From NCBI GenBank assembly GCA_002686945.1, contig NYYZ01000001.1, positions 1 through 42,620 on the forward strand: a DNA stretch of 42,620 bases, given 5' to 3'. Source of the DNA: Planctomycetota bacterium (lineage in GTDB: Bacteria > Planctomycetota > UBA1135 > GCA-002686595). Shown in pieces: positions 25,582 to 33,625 of the stretch (positions are counted from its first letter, which is position 1; the number at the start of each line of letters is the position of its first letter). A program made the translations under genes and the position numbers. The notes below the pieces were generated by a model. The model worked only from the letters and a program-made list of their open reading frames with translations. It had not been told where the DNA came from and ran no database searches.

Positions 25582-27068
25582 GCCGCGACACCCACTTCCA
25601 CGCCGGCAGCCGAGACGGCAAACGCGCTGCAAGTAACGATCCCCTCAGCAAGGCAAGTGCCCACTACGACGTGATCGTCATCGGCTCGGGCCTCGCCGGA
25701 CTTACCAGCGCCAACATCCTTGCCCGGGCGGGGCACAAGGTCTGCGTACTCGAGCAGCACTACAACCTGGGGGGCATGGCCACCTGGTTCAAGCGTCGGG
25801 GTGGCCATGTGTTCGACATTTCCCTGCACGGCTTCCCCTTTGGCATGAAGAAAACCGTACGGCGTTACTGGAGCCCGGAACTGGCCAAGCGCATTGTCAA
25901 ACTCGATGGAATCCGCTTCGACAATCCCCAATTCAGCTTCGATACGGCTTTCACCAAGGAGGACTTCACCCACAAGCTGGTTCAGATCATGGGCTGTAAC
26001 CCTGCAGCGGTGGATGCGTTCTATGCTGACCTGGCCGAAATGAACTACTACGACGAAGACGCACGCACCACCGGCGATGTGTTCGAGCAGTACTTCCCCG
26101 GCCGCAACGATGTGCACCGCTTGCTCTTGGAGCCGATCTCCTACGCCAACGGCGCGCACTTGGACGACCCGGCGATCTCCTTTGGCATCGTGTTTTCGAA
26201 TTTCATGTCCAAGGGGGTGTTTACCTTCACCGGTGGCACGGACCTCTTGATCCGGGACATCAAGGAATCCCTCAAAGCCAGCGGAGTGGAACTCTTCAGC
26301 CGAGTGCAGGTGGAGCGTATCCTGATCAATCAGGGCCGCGTGCAAGGGGTCCTGGCTGGAGGCCGAGAAATCGGCGCCGAGGTGGTAATCTCCAATGCGG
26401 GCCTGCACCCAACCATCAAGAACCTGATCGGCCCCGCTCATCTGAGCAAAGAGTTCTACACCGGCGCCATGCAGGTGCGGCCCAACTGCTCCTCGACCCA
26501 GGTCTTCATGGGCCTCGCCAAGAACTACGAATTGCCCTGGATCGCAGACCTCTTTTTCACATCCACGCGCAAGACTTTCGACAGCCAGGCACTCTGCGAT
26601 CAATTCGGCGAGAGCCGCACCTACAGCTTCTACTACCCCAAAGTGCGGCCGGGAACGGGGCGCAGCTCTGTTGTGGCCTCCATGAACGCCAACTGGAGCG
26701 ACTGGAACGAGCTGGACGAGAACGCCTATGCAGCAGCCAAGGCCCGTCTGGAACAGGAGACCCTCGCCGACCTGGAGCAACGCATGCCGGGCCTGACCCA
26801 ACACATCACACACACCGAAGCCGCCACGCCCCGGACCTTTGAGTTCTACACCCAACACCTGCGCGGTGCTTCCTTTGGCACAAAGTTCGAGGGCCTGCCC
26901 TACTCCATGCAACTTCCCGAACAGGTGGAAGGCCTTTACCACGCAGGCTCGGTGGGCATCATCATGAGCGGCTGGTTGGGCGCTGCCAACTACGGAGCCA
27001 TTACCGCCAACCGTGTGGACGCCCACCTTTGCTCCGTGCTAGAACACATGCTCAAACAAGCGCCATAG
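25578..27068 (+). CDS. CrtI-like FAD-dependent oxidoreductase 2
   Basis: Protein of 496 residues. The start ATG at 25578 forms an ATGA overlap with the previous stop and has AGGGAG 7 nt upstream. The FAD/NAD motif is VIVIGSGLAGLTSANILARA, then LEQHYNLGGMATWF; the C-terminal motif is YHAGSVGIIMSGWLGAANYG. Same family as the preceding protein but clearly diverged, implying two different steps or a heteromeric enzyme. Possible roles are desaturation, saturation or cis-trans isomerisation of an ACP-bound polyene; the sequence does not say which. Confidence 0.87.
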   Translation: MSRDTHFHAGSRDGKRAASNDPLSKASAHYDVIVIGSGLAGLTSANILARAGHKVCVLEQHYNLGGMATWFKRRGGHVFDISLHGFPFGMKKTVRRYWSPELAKRIVKLDGIRFDNPQFSFDTAFTKEDFTHKLVQIMGCNPAAVDAFYADLAEMNYYDEDARTTGDVFEQYFPGRNDVHRLLLEPISYANGAHLDDPAISFGIVFSNFMSKGVFTFTGGTDLLIRDIKESLKASGVELFSRVQVERILINQGRVQGVLAGGREIGAEVVISNAGLHPTIKNLIGPAHLSKEFYTGAMQVRPNCSSTQVFMGLAKNYELPWIADLFFTSTRKTFDSQALCDQFGESRTYSFYYPKVRPGTGRSSVVASMNANWSDWNELDENAYAAAKARLEQETLADLEQRMPGLTQHITHTEAATPRTFEFYTQHLRGASFGTKFEGLPYSMQLPEQVEGLYHAGSVGIIMSGWLGAANYGAITANRVDAHLCSVLEHMLKQAP

Positions 27069-27080
27069 GGCACATCCCCA

Positions 27081-27812
27081 ATGAAATTTTCCAATCAACG
27101 CGTCATCATCAGCGGTGGAACCCGTGGCCTTGGGCGAGCGGCCAGCCTTGCCTTCCTCTCGGAAGGCGCCCTGGTGCAAGCGACCTACAGAGGCAATGAA
27201 GAGGCCGCCGAAGAACTGCGCTCCCTGGCTGGGGACAACGGCGAACGCCTGACCCTGACTCGCTGCGATGTGAGTCAGGAGGCAGAGGTGCAAGCTCTCT
27301 GGGATGAGATCGGCGACCAACCGATCTCTGTGCTGGTCAACAATGCTGGCATCCGCCGGGACGCCCTGATGCCCCTGATGAACTACGCCGACTGGCAGGC
27401 AGTGCTCGACACCAACCTGACCGGCGGGTACCTCATGAGCCGCGGCGCGGTCAAGAACATGCTGGCCCAGCGCTATGGACGCATCCTCTTCGTCACCTCC
27501 CCCACCAGTCGTATCGGCTTCCAGGGCCAAACCAACTACGGAGCCTCAAAAGCCGGCCAGATCGGCCTGACTCGTAGCCTGTGCAAGGAGGTGGCCTCCC
27601 GTGGCATCACGGTCAACTGCGTCAGTCCGGGCTTCATTGCTACGGAGTTGCTGGATGACCTGCCACCGGAACTGATCAAGGAGTACAAGAAATCCGTGCC
27701 TGCCAGACGCTTCGGCAAGCCCGAAGAGGTGGCGGCTGCCCTCATGTTCCTGGCCTCCGCCGACGCTGCCTACATCAACGGCACCACCCTGGAGGTTGCA
27801 GGTGGCATCTGA
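27081..27812 (+). CDS. FabG-like 3-oxoacyl-ACP reductase
   Basis: Protein of 243 residues of the classical short-chain dehydrogenase family: ISGGTRGLGRA (cofactor loop), NNAG at 87-90, and catalytic Ser140, Tyr153 and Lys157 (TNYGASKAG). The R in TRGLG and the sequence after the second strand (ATYRGN) suggest NADPH. It reduces the 3-oxo group after each elongation by the ketosynthase. It sits 12 nt after the CrtI-like gene and overlaps the dehydratase gene at its 3' end. It is likely the dedicated ketoreductase of this cassette. Confidence 0.9.
   Translation: MKFSNQRVIISGGTRGLGRAASLAFLSEGALVQATYRGNEEAAEELRSLAGDNGERLTLTRCDVSQEAEVQALWDEIGDQPISVLVNNAGIRRDALMPLMNYADWQAVLDTNLTGGYLMSRGAVKNMLAQRYGRILFVTSPTSRIGFQGQTNYGASKAGQIGLTRSLCKEVASRGITVNCVSPGFIATELLDDLPPELIKEYKKSVPARRFGKPEEVAAALMFLASADAAYINGTTLEVAGGI
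27791..27795 (+). promoter_or_regulatory. Ribosome-binding site deciding the dehydratase start
   Basis: GGAGG lies 6 nt before GTG at 27802, inside the end of the ketoreductase gene. It favours GTG 27802 over TTG at 27796, which would be too close. Confidence 0.6.
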
Positions 27813-28266
27813 TCAGGCCCTCGACCTCGACCCCGCCACGATCCTGCCCCACGCTGATCCCTTTCTGCTGGTCAGCCGTGTACTGGAACTGCAGCCGGAC
27901 GGTGTGACCTGCGAATGGGATGTGGCCGCAGATCTGAACATCTTTCAGGGCCACTTCCCCGGTAATCCGGTTCTGCCCGGAGTCTACATCTGTGAACACT
28001 GTTTCCAGAGCGCGGCCATCGCGATCTATTGCGCGGACCCGGACCGGGCCGGTACCCCCACCGGCACCCCCGTGCTGGTGCGCATCGAGAACGCCCGCTT
28101 CAAGCGAATGGTGCGTCCCGAAGAAACTCTGACCACCCAGGTGAAGATCACCGACTCCCTGGCCAACGCCCGTTGGTGCAAGGCAGAGGTGCGTGTACAA
28201 ACGGAATTGGTGGCGCGCATCAAGTTCATGCTGGCCGTGAAGCAAGAAGATGGAGGCGAATCCTGA
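27802..28266 (+). CDS. FabZ-like 3-hydroxyacyl-ACP dehydratase
   Basis: Protein of 154 residues. The hot-dog fold dehydratase motifs are present: ILPHADPFLLVSRV at the start, FQGHFPGNPVLPGVYICE with the catalytic His51 and Glu65, then the central strand NARFKRMVRPEE. It removes water from the 3-hydroxyacyl-ACP to give the trans-2-enoyl chain. GTG 27802 is chosen for its GGAGG site; it overlaps the ketoreductase gene by 11 bp. The stop overlaps the next ATG (TGATG), so ketoreductase, dehydratase and enoyl reductase form one coupled module. Confidence 0.9.
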   Translation: MASDQALDLDPATILPHADPFLLVSRVLELQPDGVTCEWDVAADLNIFQGHFPGNPVLPGVYICEHCFQSAAIAIYCADPDRAGTPTGTPVLVRIENARFKRMVRPEETLTTQVKITDSLANARWCKAEVRVQTELVARIKFMLAVKQEDGGES

Positions 28267-29072
28267 TGGACGACTGGCTGCAACTCAAAGGCAAGCGCGT
28301 GTTGGTCACGGGCCTCTCGAACCGACGCAGCGTAGCGGCCTTTATCGGCCAGGAACTACGAGCTGTGGGCGCCCTGCCGATCTGGATGGTACGCACAGAA
28401 GAACGCCGCGAAGAGGTCGCCAAGATCACACGCGATGACCCCGTCTTCAGCTGCGATGTGCGAGAACAGAACCAGATCGACGCGCTGGCTGAAGAACTCA
28501 AACCCCTGGGTCCCCTGCACGGTCTGGTGCACTCGATAGCCTTCGCACGCTACGAGGGTGGAGCCCAGGCCTTCCACAAAACACCTCGCGAGCACTTCTT
28601 GGAAGCAGTAGACGTATCCTGTTTCTCCCTGATCGCCCTCGCCGAAGCGTTGGAAGAGCAAATGGCAGAGGGATCATCGGTGGTCACCATCTCGATCTCC
28701 ACCACCACCATGGCCGCGGAGAGTTACGGATACATGGCTCCAGCGAAAGCTGCGCTTGATTCCGCCGTGGCGTTCCTGGCCAAGTCACTCGCAACGAAAC
28801 AAGTGCGGGTCAACGCTGTGCGCGCGGGTCTGCTCAAGACACGCTCCTCCGCCGGCATTCCCGGCTATGCGGATGCGTGGCTGTTTGCGGAACAAGCGAC
28901 CCTTAGGCATGAGGGATTGAGCACAGAAGAGGTGGCCCAGGCCGCCCTGTTCCTGCTGTCCCCTCGCTCATCAGGCATCGCTGGTCAGGGCCTGGTGGTG
29001 GATGCGGGCATGGGCTTGAATTACTTCGACGCCACGATCCTGGATCGCGCGACGCGTCTCGAGGGTCTCTGA
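28266..29072 (+). CDS. FabI-like enoyl-ACP reductase
   Basis: Protein of 268 residues. FabI hallmarks are TGLSNRRSVAAFIGQEL (the divergent cofactor loop), GLVHSIAFARYEGG, and the catalytic pair Tyr154 and Lys161 seven residues apart (YGYMAPAK), matching the FabI Tyr-x6-Lys spacing, not the FabG Tyr-x3-Lys. It would reduce the trans-2-enoyl bond. The presence of an enoyl reductase means the cassette can make saturated segments, so any polyene would need controlled skipping of this step or later desaturation by the CrtI-like enzymes. GGAGG lies 9 nt before the ATG. It closes the cassette. Confidence 0.88.
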   Translation: MDDWLQLKGKRVLVTGLSNRRSVAAFIGQELRAVGALPIWMVRTEERREEVAKITRDDPVFSCDVREQNQIDALAEELKPLGPLHGLVHSIAFARYEGGAQAFHKTPREHFLEAVDVSCFSLIALAEALEEQMAEGSSVVTISISTTTMAAESYGYMAPAKAALDSAVAFLAKSLATKQVRVNAVRAGLLKTRSSAGIPGYADAWLFAEQATLRHEGLSTEEVAQAALFLLSPRSSGIAGQGLVVDAGMGLNYFDATILDRATRLEGL

Positions 29073-29128
29073 CCCGCAACAACGGCCGACTGCTGACCCT
29101 TCTCAAGATCTGCGCTGGAATCCTCTCG

Positions 29129-29154
29129 CCCCCTCGGGAGACCCTCCCAGGGGG
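29129..29154 (+). terminator. Hairpin after the enoyl reductase gene
   Basis: Arms 29129-29140 and 29144-29154 form an 11-bp GC-rich stem with one bulged C and a 3-nt loop, about 57 nt after the last stop of the lipid cassette. There is no clear T-run, so it is only a possible terminator. Confidence 0.42.
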
Positions 29155-29338
29155 ACTCCATCCGTGATCACCCTCTTTCCAGGGCACCAGGAGCCCTCGT
29201 GTCCGATTCCAGAGGCAACCGGGCCAAGGCCCCTTTGATTGGTCAATTCTAGATCGCCACCCAGCAGTTCCCTAGTCTGACTGCTGAGGGGGCTTGGTCT
29301 TCTGCAGGGCAGAACAGCAGGAGCGACGGCCGAGATCC

Positions 29339-31702
29339 ATGCACAAGATCCTGTCGAAGAAAAATGCGCTGACCCTATTTTCTCCTGCACTGCTGCTGCT
29401 CTTCGCGGCCTGTGGTGGAGGCGGCTCGGGCCCTGGGCCCGGGGTCATCGGTGACCCCACCCCAGGCTCCCTGGTCACAATCGGCCCCGGTCCCCACCCG
29501 CGCATCGACCTGCCCGGACGCCTGTCGGTGCTCTTGCAAGTGCTCGCCGATGATGGCCGCCCGGTACCTGGCTTGAGCGCGTCGGACTTTCTTCTGCATG
29601 AAAACGACTCGCTGGTCAGCACCAGCGAAAGTCAACAACGATTACTGCCCAAGCCCCGCATCTTCCGGGCCTACACCCACCTGTTGCTGGACCTTTCTGG
29701 CAGCGTGGCGGGCAATCCCGAAGGCCTGGCGGCAGAACTTGCTGCCGCCCATGCGTTTGTGGACGAGGCCCTGGCTGAGCCCTCCGTGGAGGTAGCAATT
29801 TCCTGGTTCTTTGGAGCTCCCGACAGCGTGCCCGGCTATCTGCCCGGATCTTCTGGCCCGCTCGGCTTCAGCGCCAACGCAGCCCAGCTGCATGCGGCCA
29901 TCGACAATGTGGACGACGTGACCGTGACCAGCAACTCAACCAATCTCTTCGGCGCGGTGCTCGATGGCCTGGCGGTATTGGATGAAGCCGCTGCCAATGC
30001 AGATGCAATTGGTCTTGAATTCTTCTCCCTCAACCTGATCACTTTCACCGACGGCACTGACCAGGCAGGCCTGGTGACTAGAGAGGCTGCTGTGGCGGCC
30101 CTGGAGGCAGGAGATTACTCGGCCTACACCATTGGGCTGGGAGACGAAATCGACACCCAGAGCCTGACCCTGCTGGGTCCCGATGGGTTTGTGCAAGCGG
30201 CCAATCTGCCAGACCTGACGCCTGGCTTCACCGATGTGGCCAAAGATGTGCGTGACCTGGCCAACAGTTTCTACCTGGTGAGCTACATTTCTCCCAAGCA
30301 GCACGGCTCGGGTAGCAACACCCTGCGCATCACCGCCAGTCGCGATGGGGATTCCGCTTCCCTGGAATTGACTTTTCTGGCGGACTACTTCTGCGGAGGC
30401 GCAGGCTTTCTGGATTCCATGGCCCAGACAAGCGCAGAAACTGGCGCAGCCCTGACCCAGTTGGCCCACTGGCCCAACAACGGCAGCCTGACAGCAGGCT
30501 GGCAGGACAGCGACAACGGAAGCCAGCGCACTCTGTTCCTGGAGGCGCGTGACCAGGATCTCGATCCTGATGCAGATTTTGGCGTTGCGGGTCGCCTGGA
30601 AATCGCAGCCCTGGGAGTTGCCGACCATATCACCTGCGGCGAACTGCTCTCTGACCCCCTGACCGGCCGCAGCCAACTCGCCCTCACCCTGCGCTCGGAA
30701 GCGGCGGATCCCAGCCCATCAGTGCAGGTGTTGCGCCTCGATCAAGACGGCAGCACAAGTGACAGCTGGACTCCTGCTCCGGGTGCGGACGCCCCACGAG
30801 AAGTGGTTGCCATGGCCTCCCATCCCGGCGGTGGCCTCGTACTTCTGGCCTCCCGTGACAGTGGAGACCTGGCGATCTGGCGAATCCTGGAGACCCCATT
30901 CGGACTGGACACATCCTTTGGCGCAGACGGAGTTGCCTCCTGGAACATCTCCGCTGACATCACTCCCCGGGCTCTGGCCGTGCGCGCCGACGGACGCGTC
31001 CTGGTGGCAGGAACTGCCCACAACCCGGTGGCCGCCGCAACAGACATGCTGCTCGTGCAATGGAATGCCGATGGAACCCTGGACACAGACTTTGGCGTCC
31101 AAGGTGTGGTGCGCAACTTCGGTACCTTCCAAAACGATGTGGTGGGCACGCCGCAAGCCCTACGGATCGATGCCCAGGACCGGGCCGTGTGTGTGGGCTT
31201 CTTGGCCGCTGCTCCCGGCGCCGCCCACCCCTCACCAGCCTTTTGGCGCAGCGATGCCAACGGACTACCGGACCTGACCTGGATAGGGAATAGCTCTGGG
31301 CCCTATGCGGGCAGCGGATTGGTTGCCCTGGGTCCGGTGTTCACTGGAGAACCAGCGGTCCTTTTCGGTCGTGACTCCGGGGCGACCGCGTTCACATTGC
31401 GAGACGATGGTTCAATCCTTGCTGTGGGCACACGCCAAAACGCCGAGGGACACACAGACCTCGCCTGGTGGCGGCTGGACAACCAAGGGCGCTTGGATCA
31501 CTCCTGGAACGGCACAGGTTTCATGATCGAGGACGGCACCCTGGAGGACAACGCCTTTGAGACTTCTGCCTCGCTCCTGATCGACGGCACCGGGCGCGTC
31601 TTGGCAGCGGGTTCGAGCACCTTGGGCACCGAGCCCCAGCGTGCACTCTTGTGGATCGACCAGGACGGCGCACGCACCTTTGCGCCCCTGGGCATGCACT
31701 AG
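29339..31702 (+). CDS. Lipoprotein with von Willebrand A domain and delta-60 repeats
   Basis: Protein of 787 residues. The ATG at 29339 opens a lipoprotein signal (ALLLLFAACGGGG, Cys25 lipidated). Residues about 85-310 are a VWA domain with a MIDAS-like DLSGS, a Thr in SNSTNLFG and an Asp in FTDGTDQAG, a metal-dependent adhesion site for protein binding. Residues about 385-787 contain delta-60 (DUF5122) repeats: the pattern LDTSFGADGVASW, RALAVRADGRVLVAGTA recurs at DTDFGVQGVVRNFG and LDHSWNGTGFMIED, forming a predicted beta-propeller. Probably an outer-membrane or surface protein in adhesion or assembly. Its stop TAG shares the palindrome CTAG with the convergent GT4 gene. Confidence 0.82.
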   Translation: MHKILSKKNALTLFSPALLLLFAACGGGGSGPGPGVIGDPTPGSLVTIGPGPHPRIDLPGRLSVLLQVLADDGRPVPGLSASDFLLHENDSLVSTSESQQRLLPKPRIFRAYTHLLLDLSGSVAGNPEGLAAELAAAHAFVDEALAEPSVEVAISWFFGAPDSVPGYLPGSSGPLGFSANAAQLHAAIDNVDDVTVTSNSTNLFGAVLDGLAVLDEAAANADAIGLEFFSLNLITFTDGTDQAGLVTREAAVAALEAGDYSAYTIGLGDEIDTQSLTLLGPDGFVQAANLPDLTPGFTDVAKDVRDLANSFYLVSYISPKQHGSGSNTLRITASRDGDSASLELTFLADYFCGGAGFLDSMAQTSAETGAALTQLAHWPNNGSLTAGWQDSDNGSQRTLFLEARDQDLDPDADFGVAGRLEIAALGVADHITCGELLSDPLTGRSQLALTLRSEAADPSPSVQVLRLDQDGSTSDSWTPAPGADAPREVVAMASHPGGGLVLLASRDSGDLAIWRILETPFGLDTSFGADGVASWNISADITPRALAVRADGRVLVAGTAHNPVAAATDMLLVQWNADGTLDTDFGVQGVVRNFGTFQNDVVGTPQALRIDAQDRAVCVGFLAAAPGAAHPSPAFWRSDANGLPDLTWIGNSSGPYAGSGLVALGPVFTGEPAVLFGRDSGATAFTLRDDGSILAVGTRQNAEGHTDLAWWRLDNQGRLDHSWNGTGFMIEDGTLEDNAFETSASLLIDGTGRVLAAGSSTLGTEPQRALLWIDQDGARTFAPLGMH

Positions 31703-32913
31703 ATCGGAACGACTCCCCGCCATACACGGTGCACCCGTTCGGCCACCCTTGTCCAGGCAAAGGGAGCGCATGTCTGCGGCGTCACGGGAGGCGCTGGCCC
31801 CGCGTCCAAGGCCTCGGCCAAAGTCGCTTCCAGGTTCTGGACGAAGCCCGCCTCGGCACCCGGAGCCAAGGAATCGGGCCCCATGAGTTCTGGCATGGGA
31901 CACAGATGCAGTCGATCCCCAAGGGCTTCGGCCAACCCGGAACGCACTCCAGGCAGATCAGTGCACACCAAACGGCAGCCCGAGGCCGCTGCTTCCACAA
32001 GCACCAGGGGCAAGCCTTCAAAAAGGCTCGGCAGGACCAGCAGCTGGCTCTGGACCATTGCCGCGGCCAGTTCCCGAGGCCGCAAGCGCCCCAGCGAACA
32101 CACTCCAGGGGTGTCTTCAAGACGCTGTTCCAGCCGGCGTCCCTCTTCGCCGCTGCCAGCTCCAGCAACAGCAAGTTCGATTTCTGGCCGTTGAGCCCTC
32201 AGTTGACTGAATGCCGTAAGCAGAGGCCCCAGCCCCTTGGCAGCGGCCCACTTGCCCGCAAAAAGCAACCTGCCCCTCGGTGCTGAAGAAGACCCAGGCA
32301 CAAAGATCTCCTGATCAAAACCCGCACCCACTATGTGCACCTGACTCTCATCAAGCGCAAGCACCCGGGCATAGTCCTCGGCGTGTTGCTCGTGCAGCAC
32401 GCACACAGCGGCAATCCTCGACAAAGCAGCGCGCACGCCCTCTGCCAAGCGCGGCAGCAGCCCCATCTGGCGCAGCCCCGTACCGTGACCATGCAGAACC
32501 ACCGGAACCGAACCCGCCAACTCGCAAGCGATCCCCGCTCCAATCCAAGCGTGATGGGCATGAATCACATCGGGCTGAAACTCGTTCAAGCTGCGAGCCA
32601 GGCGCGTCCCCAGCACCTGCCCATAGACCCCCAACTGCTCAGCATCCATCTCACCAAAGACCGTGCTGGCATAGGGCATCACATCGCTCATGCCTGGAAT
32701 CGCAAAAGGCAATTCGCCCCCCTCGCCGCACCTGATCACTTGCAGATGCGCGGGGTCAAGGCCTCCTACGCCCGGCACATCTTCCCCCACTGGCAAGAGG
32801 CACAGCACGCGTTGCTCCAGCCCTTGCTGTTGCCCCCACCCCACCAAGGCATGCAAGGTGGTCCCGCTTCCGGTCCAACCGGGCCGCTGGGTCAAGAAGT
32901 GAAGAACGCGCAT
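31699..32913 (-). CDS. GT4-family glycosyltransferase
   Basis: Protein of 404 residues. N-terminal Rossmann domain MRVLHFLTQRPGWTGSGTTL with DVIHAHHAWIG; the C-terminal donor-binding domain has LLFAGKWAAAKGLGPLL and LPSLFEGLPLVLVEAAASG, where the two Glu residues seven apart bind the nucleotide sugar. It is a retaining GT-B enzyme, cytoplasmic or membrane-associated, for cell-surface glycans or glycolipids. It is read convergently with the VWA lipoprotein gene and lies downstream of the HD gene on the same strand with a 138-bp gap. A TATCCT box sits 10 nt upstream of the ATG at 32913. Confidence 0.88.
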   Translation of the reverse strand: MRVLHFLTQRPGWTGSGTTLHALVGWGQQQGLEQRVLCLLPVGEDVPGVGGLDPAHLQVIRCGEGGELPFAIPGMSDVMPYASTVFGEMDAEQLGVYGQVLGTRLARSLNEFQPDVIHAHHAWIGAGIACELAGSVPVVLHGHGTGLRQMGLLPRLAEGVRAALSRIAAVCVLHEQHAEDYARVLALDESQVHIVGAGFDQEIFVPGSSSAPRGRLLFAGKWAAAKGLGPLLTAFSQLRAQRPEIELAVAGAGSGEEGRRLEQRLEDTPGVCSLGRLRPRELAAAMVQSQLLVLPSLFEGLPLVLVEAAASGCRLVCTDLPGVRSGLAEALGDRLHLCPMPELMGPDSLAPGAEAGFVQNLEATLAEALDAGPAPPVTPQTCAPFAWTRVAERVHRVWRGVVPI

Positions 32914-32920
32914 GGGTCGA

Positions 32921-32931
32921 GGCAGGATAAC
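32921..32931 (-). promoter_or_regulatory. Possible -10 box of the GT4 gene, identical to the oleB upstream motif
   Basis: On the minus strand the 11-mer GTTATCCTGCC includes TATCCT (32929-32924), 10 nt before the ATG at 32913. The same 11-mer occurs at 39510-39520 upstream of oleB. No -35 box is recognised. Confidence 0.35.
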
Positions 32932-33051
32932 TGCTGGGGATGCTCACGCCCGCGCCCCATCCCCAGGTCCTCTCCAGCAGACATCAGAATGCTCCCTGGA
33001 GGCCGAACCCGCCCCCAATGAAGCGGCTCTCGCGCCCTGCTGACCTCCCCT

Positions 33052-33534
33052 CTAGGGCTGATCCCAGCCGCTCCAACTGCGTGCCAGGGCCCACTTGATG
33101 GTCTCGGGATCCTTGGCCGCCTCAGTGCAGAGCCGCTCTGCCCGGGGCATGACCCCCACCCGGCCCAGGTCCAAACGATCCGCGTCCCAACAGGTCTGCA
33201 CCGTGGGATGGGCCTCGGTCAGACCAGCGGTATGCGCCCTGCAAGCAATCAGAAGATGCTCGAAGGGCTCATCTTCGATCTCGAACCACTCGCCACGCAT
33301 TTCTACCGCCAGCTGAGCCCCACGCGCGCCGTGGCCGGGGTCATGTCCATCATTCAAGCGCCTGCAATCGTGATAGACCGAGAACAACTCGACCACCTGG
33401 GCATCGGCGCCAGTTCTTTCCGCCAGAAACAGACCATTGTCCCTCACCCGCCGCCAATGGGGAATCCCGTGGATGCCTTCCAGCCGCAGGTTGTATCCCT
33501 TGAGGACCTCTTCAATCAGATTTTCGATGTGCAT
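33052..33534 (-). CDS. HD-domain protein (probable phosphohydrolase)
   Basis: Protein of 160 residues from the ATG at 33534 (a TTG at 33549 is in frame but less likely). HD superfamily ligands can be placed: His26 (HGIPHWRRV), the pair His55-Asp56 (SVYHDCRR), a possible His68 (DPGHG), His101 (RAHTAG) and Asp117/119 (WDADRLDLGRVG). Members hydrolyse phosphate esters, often nucleotides. The substrate is not evident. It is divergent from the phosphopantetheinyl transferase gene across only 91 bp, so promoters overlap. Confidence 0.75.
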   Translation of the reverse strand: MHIENLIEEVLKGYNLRLEGIHGIPHWRRVRDNGLFLAERTGADAQVVELFSVYHDCRRLNDGHDPGHGARGAQLAVEMRGEWFEIEDEPFEHLLIACRAHTAGLTEAHPTVQTCWDADRLDLGRVGVMPRAERLCTEAAKDPETIKWALARSWSGWDQP

Positions 33535-33611
33535 GGGGATCCTACTCAAGGTCCGCGATCAGGATTCGAAGGGTCATCAGGAACCAGGCCCTGCGGCACC
33601 GAGAAGTACGC

Positions 33612-33617
33612 TACTCT
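33612..33617 (+). promoter_or_regulatory. Possible -10 box for a leaderless phosphopantetheinyl transferase transcript
   Basis: TACTCT ends 8 nt before the ATG at 33626 with no Shine-Dalgarno sequence. No -35 box is recognised. Confidence 0.28.
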
Positions 33618-33625
33618 CTAAGCGC

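Noticed and set aside
25410..27026. Long minus-strand open frame (538 codons) opposite the CrtI-like genes
   Set aside because: GC-rich third positions create long antisense frames. It has no recognisable motif and lies opposite two genes with clear FAD motifs.
24154..27068. Carotenoid desaturase pair
   Set aside because: No crtB, crtE or other carotenoid genes are nearby; the genes are embedded in an ACP-dependent cassette.
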